Notes under the pieces: generated by a model
Told to the model about the DNA's origin: nothing
What the model saw: the letters and a program-made list of their open reading frames with translations, nothing else
Databases searched by the model: none
From: Bactrocera neohumeralis
Lineage: Eukaryota > Arthropoda > Insecta > Diptera > Tephritidae
Reading direction: 5' to 3'
NCBI RefSeq assembly: GCF_024586455.1
Contig: NC_065923.1
Location: 50,910,264-50,974,263 of the forward strand
DNA: 64,000 bases
Made by a program: the position numbers and the translations under genes
Shown here: piece by piece, positions 1 through 12,700 of the stretch
How positions within the stretch are numbered: position 1 is the first letter of the stretch
Layout of the letters: each line of letters begins with the position of its first letter

Positions 1-380
1 CTACTGGAGAGTGTAGGGAACGGCTGAATAGCCTAGCGTAATGTAACCAAGTGCACCTCATCTGGGTGCTCGGATATAAAGGTATAGCCAGCATTGAACT
101 GTTTGATGAGCTCGCCCGCTCCACAGCATCCACTAACATGGTAGGACTTGAACCCTTCATTGCGGTGGGTCCTCATACCATAAAGAAATTGCTCCGCAAA
201 TAACAAAGAGTAGACAGAGAGAGGCATTGGCAATAACTATATGGTATGCGCATGTTTACAAATGTAATAAACCTCTCTAGGGACAAATTCAGACTACTTG
301 TCGCATTCACCACAGGCCAGTGATTGCAACTGTCAACGCATTCAAAAACACTCTAAGGAGTTGCGTAAGATTAGACTATA
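1..380 (+). mobile_element. Non-LTR retroelement fragment, RNase H end
   Basis: The plus strand reads VHLIWVLGYKGIASIELFDE and then GLEPFIAVGPHTIKKLLRK, the C-terminal part of an RNase H domain followed by the linker seen in RNase-H-bearing LOA/I-type elements. The same blocks occur at 61740-62940 and 33590-34196 on the minus strand. Stops and gaps show it is dead. It lies in intron 5 of the peroxidasin-like gene, in antisense. Confidence 0.65.
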
Positions 381-503
381 TACATACATTTTGTTTTATA
401 AGTTTGATAACAAAATCATTATTAAGATATATGAATTTCTGGGTGTTCTTTAATTTTATTTATGTCCTATGATAGAAACATAAAGTTATTACGCCATACA
501 TAC

Positions 504-707
504 CTGTGTCATTTTTTATTACATTATTTATGTTTAATTCGGTGTTTTCGTTATCTAGTATTTTACGTTCATCAGTTTTTAATGGTTTTCCGTTAAAATA
601 CCATTTTATGACTGGTTCAGGTTCACCATCAGCATCGCATTCCAGAGTGAGCGATTTTCCAGCAACTACTAATTGATTTTCTGGAGCCAATATAATTTCT
701 GGAATAT
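504..707 (-). CDS. Pxn: Peroxidasin-like exon 5: first Ig domain, incomplete
   Basis: The joined frame reads NIPEIILAPENQLVVAG and then LTLECDADGEPEPVIKW. This is the first cysteine and the invariant tryptophan of an I-set Ig domain, followed by NVIKNDTG. The donor GTATGT falls just before the expected YxC, so the second Ig cysteine must lie in the next exon, outside the window. Confidence 0.8.
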
Positions 708-3700
708 CTGAAAGTAAGAAAGACCAAATACATTTGTATGAGTACAAAAATACATATAAAGAAATATTAATTAATTAAAAGGCACAACAAATTTCATACT
801 CAAGAACATGTTTCCACCCATTCTAGGAAGGTAACTTACACATTGACCTGATTATAGTCTGCTAGAAAACGAAAATTAAGGTACATTCATATGTGGTATA
901 AGGAAGTTGTGGTATTTTACCGGACCGATTTTACACATTTCGGCACAAGATATCTCTCAAATTGGCCCTTATATATGGTAGTTTGACAATTATTAGGTAT
1001 ATAGGGGCTAGGGGAAGGAGACACAGACTGAATTTACAATAATTGGTATAGAGTCAGCAGCGTGCACATAGTTTATATGAGAGCATTAAAATATATTGTG
1101 CGATTGTGTCGAATAATATAATTAAATTATAAGATTAGTCGTGTTTGAAAAAAAGGGGAATTTTTCGAATACAAGGGTAAATATCAAGGGTGATTGTAAC
1201 TTATTATTAAAATTTTATAAGTCTAGATATTCTACTATAAAACTAAAGCTGTGCGAAATAGAAAATATGATAAAATTGTATCAATCTTAATTGCTCAAAG
1301 ATGTGCGAGATGACTATCAAGAACAAGTTCAGCTCGCGGTAAGATATAATTATAATATTATTTCTACTTACTGCATTCGAAGTCCTGTGGTTCAAGGTTT
1401 GCGAACTTTTTATTCGTTGCTGAAGATGATCCGCACGATAGTATAATTTGATTAATAGTTTTTTCAGGTCCGTTAAAATAATTGTTCCATAATGCATGCA
1501 CCGCACAATCGCATGTTAAGGGATTGTTATCAATTTGTAAATACTGCAACCTTGGTAAGTATGTAAATTCGTCGGATGGAATATTTACAAGTTCGTTATT
1601 ATTCAAAGATCTGAAAAATAAAGTACATAGTTGCGGTTAACTATTGCCACATTATTTATTCTCAATCGGAGAAAAAAAAATAGGAAAACCGTTACACAAA
1701 TTAAAAAGTTGCCATACAAGAACCTGATTCGCAGTTCGTACTTTAGCTATGGCTATAGTCGTTTGATCTGAAAAGTTGTTTCGGAGAAGTGCTCCTTTGG
1801 ACAATGATTTATGCGTAATTTCGAGAAGATATCTTCACTAATAAAAAATTTTCTATAGAAGAATTTGATTTTGATGGTACAGTTTGTAGCTGGCGATTCT
1901 GCCAACTGAGCAGGTTATTGTGGAGAAAATGACTTGTGCATAATTTCAATCGATGTACGTATCACCTAAAACTAAGTGAGATAGATATAGGGTTATATAA
2001 TACATATATAATGATCAGGATGTCGAGAAACGTTGAAATCTTGTCACTAATAAAAATCTTGATGAAACTTGGTTTTCTAGTTCGTAGAAGAACGGACTGA
2101 TTTTGCCATATCTAAGATAAATTAGGTAATTTGGTACAGTTTGTAAAAATTTTGGCGTGGCCCCACCCACTAACAAGTTTAATCTTCTAAACCACTAAAG
2201 CTAAAACAACCACATTTGATGAGTACAAATCACATAACCCGGCTCAGTCCCCATATAACGATACTGTTAAAAACCTACTAAAAGCGCGATAAATCAATAA
2301 CTAAATAAGCCAGAAACATTAAATTTTATCACCGAGATGGTATTAGAGAGCTTTATAGGAGCCGTTGTGAAAATTGGACGATGGGCGTGGCTCCGCCTCT
2401 TTTTTTATAAGTATTAATAAATTAGAAACAGCTTTAAAATGAAATATTAATCGAAAGAGAAGACTGAAATCCTTAATGTGCAGTAAGGTAATTTTTAATC
2501 ATTTTAATACCGAAGAAATAAATAATATGTTTACTGTGATTAGGAAGTTTTCTAAACTATTTTGTATTGGAAAATACATTTGAACATCGATATATAACCA
2601 TGATATAAAAAGAAATAAAACTTTACAATTCTTGTTAAAAAGAAGAATTATCATTTATCGAAATGATTTTATTGTAATTGACGTTGATAATTAAGAAAAT
2701 ATCAAAGATTTGAAAGATAATTTCTGTTTTTTGAGAAAAACTATGAAAAAGCAATTTGCTAAGGAACTTTCAGCGAAATGTGGTTTGACTCTTAATTCTC
2801 TTTTATTTGAGAGTTATTTTAAAAGTAGAAACCAATATAGAATACAATGGCTAATTTCGAAATACTGTTAATTAAAAGTTCGGTAAAAATGTAGTTGTGT
2901 AGATAACGATACTGTCTTAGTATATTTTTCACACTTATCGAAATATAGTACGTTTTTTTAGAAATTGTATGCACTATACATGAATGAATACGCCTACAAG
3001 CTATGGAGTTCCGATATACTCAAAATGAAAGTATTTTTATCGATACCATCGATGGATCTAATTTACTCCAAAGGTATATTTTCGTTTTAAATTGAACTTT
3101 GTTATTAATTAGCATTTAATTGTAACCCAAAGCAAAATTATTTGCAGATTATATTATTTTCGATATAAAATAACCATGCTTGGTAACGAAACTATTTTTT
3201 ACATTTTACAATTTTATACAAAAATGAAATATTACTTACAAATAGCTAAGATCCAATAGATGTGAGAATGTTCCTTTGTGAATTTTTGCAATCATGTTAT
3301 TGTCCAAGTATCTGCAGACATAAGAAACATAAATTATTAAAAAAGTATTTTTATAATTGAATAGATATTCAAAATAAATTTACAATACAAAAATTTGTCA
3401 TTCCCTCAATTTTCTGGACGTACTCTATCAAAATAAATTGCATCTTTTGCTGATATTCATGTGTATGTGGTGTTGAAAATTAATAAATAATGATTTCCGC
3501 TCCTCCAATTACCTGATACTAACACTCGATTTGTAAGGGAAAGTAATTATTCGGAGCAACTCTGATAGAATAGCATTATCTGACGGAAACCTAGTTTCGA
3601 TTTAACCTTCTTCAACATATGTACTTACTAAAAATAACTATATGTACTTAAAATAATATTAGTCCAGCCATTAAACCTTAAATGAGGTAAGCATCTCGGA

Positions 3701-6700
3701 ATTCGATATACCCATTTATATGTCTATAAATACTTGTATATTGACACCCTAAAGTTGTCTCAAAACCTACATATGGTAGGTATACCCTATCGAATTCCGA
3801 GGTGAACTTACTATAAGGACTGGACTATATACCTACATATTTACTAAAAATGGAGTGCTGCGCAATGCAACTATAAATAGTTAACACTAACTGTTTGTGA
3901 AAGTAATTTAACAGTTTTATTTTTTTTATATATCCATATATATGTATATTCCAATTTAAATGTTTTATTTTACGATTTATGTTACACAGTTGTGCAACGC
4001 TGTCAGATATTTTAAGCAGTAAACTGGCTTGAGCAGCTTACCGCAAAGCAAAATGAAAGTATGCTGGTAACTATAATCCAGTACTACACAACTGGGGTGT
4101 AAAATTATTTCATATTTACAATGCAAAATGGAAATATAATTTTAAAACTAAAACGATCGAAACTTATATTATTTTTTGGAAGGAATATTCTTGGGACCAT
4201 TGTTTGATACAAATTTTGCCTCAGATTTTGAGAAGCAATAGACATAAAGTGTGGTCACGTCTTTCGTTGACTTAAATAATATCCAAAAATTACTACTTTA
4301 TTCACAGCTCTCAAACTACCTCTGTTTCGCAATCCTAAGTTGATTTGCTTATTAATTGCGCATTATTTTTTTTGTAGCCAACAATGGCGTTTTCCAAAAG
4401 ATTTCATTCGTATCACGATAACCTAGTTTTTGTATAGTGCCAATTTTTAAATACAACAAACATTCAATAGGCAAGCACAAAGAATTTTTTTCGTCCGTTT
4501 GTCGGCACTCTCTGAGCGCTCTCCGGACGGATGATAAGAAAAGCAGAGAATTACCACTATGAATCTCATAGAAATAAATTGCGATAACCGTGGACTGATT
4601 TGTGAAATTTTTGGAGGATTTTACTTGTGTTTCTAACCAGTATTTCAAGAGATTTAATATCTGGTTTCTTTAAGAAAGAGCTGGTTTTTATGTAGAATAT
4701 TGTTTTGCACAGCAATATCGAATGTCAACAAACATATGCATATAGTGTACATATGTACATATTTAGGCTAGAATTTCCGGCAAATATCATTTCAACTTTG
4801 ATTTGTTTATTAAATATTAAATATATAATATAACACAGCCCGAATAAACATTTTCAGACTGTATTTGTGATGCTTAACTGGGGTATATTGCTTATATGAC
4901 GAAGGACCTATAACCAAATTTTAAATAAAAATTTCTTCACAAACACTTTCATGTTCCTTTTGAGGTAACCTGTCAAACTTTTGTTTGAGAATGTTTAGTA
5001 AATTGCTTTGATATCCTCTGCAATAAATTAAAGCTCTATGACGTGTTCTTGCAGCCCATAAAATGTGGTTTTCTTTCTGATCAAATCAATAACTTCGATA
5101 TAAAGAGGAGCAAATACATACTTATGTAATATTTTACTGGTGTCATCACGTCATCAACTTTCAAAGTGTTTTACTCTATTCAAATACACAATTGAGCTTC
5201 AAATCGCCCTGTTCTCTACTTTAGGGTTTTCGAATAAACTTTTTCAAAATAATTTTCAGCAATAACAAATAAATTGATTGGATAAGTAGAACACCTAGGT
5301 TAACCTTAGTACTTTTACTTACATGACTTTAACATTTTTGAGTGGCTGAAGCAAATCGACTGAAATGTCCTTAAGTTTATTATTTCCCAAATATAATTGC
5401 TTTAAATTACTCAAATCCACAAAGGCGTTCTTGTCTATTGTTGTTATGCCATTGTAGTTGAGGAAAAGTGTTGTCACAAAAGGTAATCCACGAAAGGCAG
5501 CAGCTGGTATGTCATGCAAATTATTATCACGCAAATCTCTAAACAAACAGAAAATATATAAAAAATTAATTTACGGATTTTTTTGTGTTTATTTATTTAC
5601 TTATAGTTTTTATTTTTCTATTGTGCAACCAATCTTATAATTATTTAAATAAATTAATTTCATTTTAAAATTTGATATTATTATTATGCAAAACGTTAAA
5701 TTCGACTTTACCGAAGCTATATTACTTCAAGTGCATTTCTTATAACATAAAAGAGTATAAAAAGTATGTATCTTGATTTTGAACGGTCAGGTAGATGCTA
5801 TATTTAGTAATTATATTAATTTATATATACTTACAAATCTAGAAATTACTTAGTTTCATTATCATGATTTCACACATTTTCGGCATTAAACTATATGCAG
5901 TATATTCAATATATTACGTTCACTTAATTTTGGTAAGGCATCTTACATATTTACCACTGTTTACCTAAACTTAACCGAGATATCGAAGTAGCCCGAGATA
6001 GTACACCGACCGTTTCGAACGAAGAGGATCGAGAAGCATGTGATTGGTTAAACCTTAAGCTCCGGGCCCAGATAGAATTCCTAATATAGCGCTAAAAACA
6101 ACGGTTATTAAGAACGTATACCCCTTCTGAATAATGTAATAAACATGCATTAAGGAAGGTTGCTTCCCTAAGCTATGGAAAAACGGCATCTTATATTACT
6201 GCCTTGGACCGACCCTCCAATTTTCGGCTATTCTGCATGATAGACTCCGCTGAAAAAATCTTTGAGCGGATTATATACCAACGTGGCGGTTTAACCCCCA
6301 ATTAATTTGGATTCCGAAAGTCAAGATCTACAATCGAAGCGGTCAACCTTGTAAAGAGACTGGCCGAAAAGGCTATTAGTGGGAAACGATGGAAGGGCGG
6401 AACAATACAATACTGTTTGGTTGTATCCATCGATGTCAAAAATGCATTCAACTCAGCATCCTGTCATTTTATGGTTACTACTCTAAAAAACTTTCAAGTG
6501 TCTCCATACCTGTACAAAATAATAATAGTGGGCTATTTTAAGCACAGAATTATTACCTACAACTCAAAGAAACGCTACGAAGAATATAAATACATCGGCG
6601 GTACCACAGGGATCTGAATCGATGGAGTAATGCCTCTTGAAGTAACCAAAAATGTCTATATCGTTGGGTTGTGGTGATAGCTAAGCACTTTGAAGATATG

Positions 6701-9700
6701 GCTTCGATAACCAGTAGAACAATATCATAAATTAGTGATTGACTTGAAACTAAAGAGCTTACCCTAGCAGAGAAGAAAACGGAAGCCGTGCTAATAAGTG
6801 GTAGGAAAACCGGTGAGACTGCTACATTCAGTTTAAAAATAAGTTAATATCACTACACAATCAACCCTTAAACACCTAGGAATTGTCCTTGATGCAAGAG
6901 TTGTTCTTTAAAGAACACTTCCCCTACACCCTTGAAAAGGCTTCAAAAATATGCAGAGAATTAATCCGAATGATGCTTAATGCCCGTGGACTAAAGCAAA
7001 ATAAGAGAAGACTATTGGCTGGAGTTCTGAAGTCCGAAGCGTTATATGGCACCAAAGTGTGGGAGAAGCTCTCGAAACAAAATCATACCGTCATGTTTTT
7101 TTTTTTTTTAATTTATACCACTTGTGTACTCAGAGTATGCTCCGCATTTCGTACAATGTTGGAAGACGTTGCCCTTGTAGTCGCGGACTAAAAAGTCGGT
7201 GGGAAGGCAGTCGAAATGGGCATTGGACGTTCCGATTCCCAACATGACACATGGCTAAAAAGACGACATGGCGAGTTAGGTTTTATATAGCTCAAATTCT
7301 CACAGCACAAGGTTGTTTCAAATCATATTTCAAACACGAAAATTATGGCATGTGCCATAATTGCTCTTTATAATAAACTATCTTTGCTCTGAGGCAAAGT
7401 CAGTGGTTTATTAGGAAAAATAAATTATATAATATACTAACAGTAAAAATAATGTATTTTCACATTTTCGGAAGCAAAATCAGAAGAGTTGGTTATCCTT
7501 ATGTAATTGTTTTTTGTCTCAAGTCGTAGAGAACTAGATATCATTTTCTACAGCACATACCGGTAAAAAACATTGCAGGACTTATTGAATTCTGGGTAAA
7601 AAAAAACGATTTCTTGCTCTCGACACACGCGAGTAACCCACGTACAGTTGCCAGAAATGGTGCGCAGGTGAATTCCGGCTACTTTTAGAGATAGTCCTTG
7701 AGTTTTATATATTGTTATAAAGAAAGCCACTTTTAAAGGAAATTGTAAAAGTTTGAACTGGAAGGGGAAGTTTGTAGGTATTATAGGGATTATGGGTATC
7801 AATACCGTCTCTCCTTTGGCCCCTCCAGAAAGAATGGTGGCTCTGTTATACGTAACCTAGTGCCGTTGCACAGTCTGAGCACGTCCAGGCTCGCATCAGT
7901 ATGACAGGCTCACTGACTTTAAGTCTCAACTTGTGGTAGAGTACCTCTGACAGGTCGAGGGAATTTAAGAACAGTTGTCATCACCCACCTCATGTGGAAT
8001 CTGCTCTAATAATCTGTTATTAATTTTCTCAATCAATTCGTTTATGGGCGTCATGAAAGCGATTAGCCAGGTTTTCTTGTAAGCTCGGAAATACCTCATT
8101 AATAAGGTTATCTTCCGAGCTAACAGCATTGCTAAATAGGCTGTGAAAGGTTATTTGATTCGACATTCGATCTTCGCTGACCTCGAGAAGCGTTTGTGCG
8201 AAGCGTCCAAACTATTGATCATTGAAGAGCTGGAACTTTATGTTAGGTATGCGTTTATCTCGTCTGCCGCGGTACTTGACTCGATAATCGGCAAAGTTTG
8301 CCGGAAATCACCTGCCAGTAAGACGACTACTCCACCCATCAAGACTCGACTCCGAAGGCAACCACTTTGTCTTTACACAACTGAGCCAGCAGCAAGTTCA
8401 GCAAGAAAATTTTGCCAATGCTTCCTGGTGTGTCCAAGAAAAAAATACGCGTGTTACGCGTTTTTTTATTAAATTGAAAATTTGCTTTTGCTCCGATAGT
8501 AACAGGAACTCTGGTTGGTGGACTTGAATTCCCAAAGGTAGACAACTTTTCCTTTTTTTGTGAGACAGACATACTGAAATCGGGCAGTAATTCTTCAACC
8601 ATCGCAAAACTTTTATCTTCAATAAGGTTGACAAAGCATTTTTATACTGTCCCACAAATGCCTGGGGTTGGAGAGTCCGCAGGTGCTTATCATAATCACA
8701 AAGAGCTCTCTCAATGTAATCGCTGACCGGCACAACATGGCGTCGTTCCCAGTTCCCAACCCCATTATCTCACACGCCTCTCTGAAAGTGGGCTTTTCCC
8801 ACCATCTACGATTTTGAGTGCTTGAAAACTGGAGGTGCCATGGATTCTGGTCACCAGCAGCCGTACACAAAAACACTCAAAGTGTGTTATGTACACGGTT
8901 AAAATTCTAACCAGGGTATCTAAGTCCTTTACGTCAGGTCAACCGTCGACAATTGCTCCCTGAATGTGACGTTCTCATTCTTTTTGTGACGCATTCCATG
9001 ACAGGATGAAAAATGAGGAGGGTAGTAATAGGCGGTGTTGCAAATTGGTCTCGCAGGTTTGCCTCTGCAAAATACACGCCCTTGCTGGTTGGGAGGTACA
9101 CAGCAAGATGGCTTACTGTTGGGTGCTTTTCATGTAACGGAAAACCGAGTATTTTACATTCCTCTTCGTTACTACTAAAGTATCGGCTCGAACGAAGCAT
9201 CTGGATCTCATCTTTTGAGTCGATCGTAGCGTTACTCTCCTGTCTCACGGTGAAAATGTGCGGACACGCTCTCAGATATACATGAGCAATATGTCCCCGT
9301 TCTTGAGGCGCCCTACGCCTATACAACGGGTAACCATTTGCTTATTTTTTAAGAACGCGCGTAGATTTTTTGCACATTTTCGATCCTTCATGCAAGGGGC
9401 CGTACGATTCTGTACGCCATATTGTTCGTGGATCATTCCTTTAGTGACGGTGTCATATAACTCTTTATCTTTGCGAATTGCAAATTGCAGGGACTATTTA
9501 CGAACGACGACATGAGGATGCTGTCTGACCCAAGTCATTTGGACAGACATTGCCGTCGTTTTCAATTACTTCTAGAAGGTGTGTGTAGCTTTAGAGCTAT
9601 ACAGAGCAGACATTAAGATAGTGATGTCCTTCAGCATAGCAACAAATTAAAATTACTTTGAGGGACCATTATGTAAAATAAGTAAAAGTCCATGCATGTT

Positions 9701-12700
9701 ACTTTTTTATTTGCGTTGGTTTGAGGGATATTAAAGTGATATTCCGCTTGTCCTTTCCAGTAAATCAATGGTACTGTAGGACATGATAATATCGGTTGAT
9801 GTTGGCAATCCTGATAGCAGAATCAGCGAACCCCGTAAAACCCCAGCATGAATCAGCTGATACGACCTAAATATCTTATGAGAGCTCAATGTAAATGATC
9901 AGCCAACACCGCTTCTACCGCCCGCTTTACCGTAGGATGCCATATAATTTCCCACGATTTGGATTTTTCCCGTAGAAACGTCTCAGCCGATTGCTTTCTT
10001 ACAACACAGGGTTACCATTGTACCGATATACTGTCGTAATTATAAAAATTATCTTCAAAATGTTTGAAATTTTTTTAAACTAACTCAAAATCAGAGTCGA
10101 ATGCTATTATTTATAAATATATGAACTATTTTTAATAGTTTGTTTTCAGTTATGATATTTTATATTACGAAAAATTGTAATTGAAAATTTAGATGTGTAC
10201 AAAACTATATAGATATAACACCCAAGCCATCATTTGATGGTGCAGGACGGTTACCGGAGTCTCGATTCTGAAGCGCAACGATGAGGGAATGCTTCCGAAC
10301 CTACGGGAAGATGAGAAACTGGAAGTGGTGAACCGAAGCAATATTCCGTACGTACCCAAGGCACAGCTGATTCCGAAACAGTCGTGGTGGGTCTGGATTA
10401 TTCGCCTAGGTATAACGACAGAGTCCAGATGTCTAGCGACTAAAAGGTGTTAAGCGTGGCGAAATCATATCACGATCATACGACTTGGGGCTGCTGATCG
10501 GATCCGAAGACACAAACAGGGGTCTTAATAGGCAGATAATAACTAAAGGCAAGAGACTTAGACCCTGTGTGTATAACTCGTAATACAGCTTTTTATTACG
10601 CTTACCCTACGCTGCGACTCAAGCACACTTGACGCGCAGGACAAAACGACAAACGCCTGCTCGAGTTACAGAATAGACCCCCAAATTTAGATACTCTTCG
10701 AATCTGTATGACGCTCAAGTGTGCAAAAGATTTGAAGATATTGATAAAATTGAAAATTTATAAGAAATCGGGATTCTTTATTAGGTGAAATTGGAAACTG
10801 TTTGCTAAAGCAATTATATTTGGCATTAAATTAAATGAATTTCTTTATTAAATCTTATTTAATATGCAACTTATTCACGTTAGAGTAAACGGACTTTCTG
10901 AAATCAGTGTACTCAATAGAGTAGGGCTTCAATAATATATGCACAAATATGCGAGTTTTACTGGTGCTTTTTAAACTTGTGATTTTCAAAATTCGCTTTT
11001 TTGGCGCTAGTCAGTAGGCAATTATTGCTTTTAAGGGGGTATTCTACTCTATTTTTTTCATATATTTAAAGTTTAGACCCTTAAGCACATATCCTCCAAA
11101 GGATTTTTAGAAATTAAAATTATTTTAAGAACTGCAGTTACTTTAGTGACGCAGTACCTAGCCCGGTTCGGCTTGACTCACTTTTGTAAACGCGTTTTTC
11201 TCGAAACTCTTTTTTCCATACGGTACCGGCATTATCTCAAGTTCTATACAACCGATTTACTTGAAATTTTGTGTGAACCTTCTTTATATAATCCTTTATC
11301 GCTCCTACCAGCATCGTGTCAAAATTTTTGTTTTTAATATTTAAAAAAAATTCAGGAATTTCAAAAAAAAGCGTAAAAAAAATGCTTTTTATTTTCAGGC
11401 AGTCGCCATTTTTCAAAAAAAAATTTTTTCGTGTTCCCTGAGGTAGGGACTATACTATAATAGAATCCTTACTGATTAAGAATTTCTTTTGATTTTTTTT
11501 TTCAGACTACCAGGAGAGTCAGGATCAATGTCACCCGGATGTGCCAATTTTTTTACACCTGTCTCTCCCCCCCCCCCCCCCCCCCCCCCCCCCCTCTAAT
11601 TATTTTAATTTTTAATATTTTTTTGTAAATTTTTTTCTGTATTCTTAAGATATCAATAAAAACACCATAAAAAAATGGATGGTAAAAATATTTTTTGGTT
11701 TTTTTTTTAAATAAAATTCAAAAAACTGCCCAAAATTTGATTTCTAGACTAGAATACCCCCTTAAATTATATTTGGGCAAGCATATTTAACATAATTTTT
11801 TTTATGTATCCGATATAAAAACAATATATGTAAATAATATGTCGCTAAAGTATACTCAAATATCATAGTTATATATATATATAAATTAATATATCGCTTT
11901 TTAATACGGTGTATCTTCTTAATCATATATTAAATACTATATGTGTTGTTATTATTAGAGGCTTGTGTGCACTTTGATTATTTAATATTTGATTTATGGG
12001 GTTATGGATAGTAAAATGCATTTTTATGCATTTATAATATGTCAAAAATACTCTCTGAAAATGTAAACTTTTATTAATATTCTCTGAAAATGTGAAGTAA
12101 TTTTCGAGTTATTCGGTAACCCTTTGCTCATCGGGCGCTCTAGAACGTTCGGGCAAAACTTTAAATGCGTTTTGTCTCTAAACTATGTTCTCTGTCCTGG
12201 TGATCACTGTAACTCAAAAATCGGTCAGTAGATTTCAATGAAACTTATACAACTTTCTGAAAACATAAAAAATTAGTGCCTAATCGATTTTTTTTTTAGT
12301 TTCAATTTTTTATAAACCATTATCGGTTGGTTTTTTCCCCCAAAATCTGGAAAAAGATTTTCTGAGGCCGCCATTTTGTTAATTTAAAAAGGTTTTGATC
12401 TGGTCCTAGATTATATTTATTAATAAAACTTTTTTGTCCCATTTTCTTCAGTTGAAACTGAATCACCACAGTCATTACTTTTAAAATAAATATCTTTATG
12501 TTTTTTTAAATTTTTGTAAAGTCAAGTCGGAACCTTATTTAATGATGCTATGTTTTCACTTTTATTTTTTATAAATTTTTTTTTTCCAAAACTTCATTGA
12601 ATGCTGTCTGTTAAACAATCAAAAACTTAATTCACTTACATCATCTGGACATCATTGCTGATATTCTCGGGAATAGAATCCAAGCCTGCTTGCTCGCAGC

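Noticed and set aside
4352..4648. 98-codon minus-strand frame in a peroxidasin-like intron
   Set aside because: No recognisable domain, no splice context linking it to the gene, and composition like the surrounding intron.
7550..8876. A cellular PIF1-type helicase gene
   Set aside because: The Rep-type and Helitron-specific blocks upstream, the damaged P-loop and the many frame breaks point to a dead Helitron.
9013..9515. Plus-strand open frames over the Helitron
   Set aside because: They are shadows of the minus-strand Helitron coding frame and show no family features.
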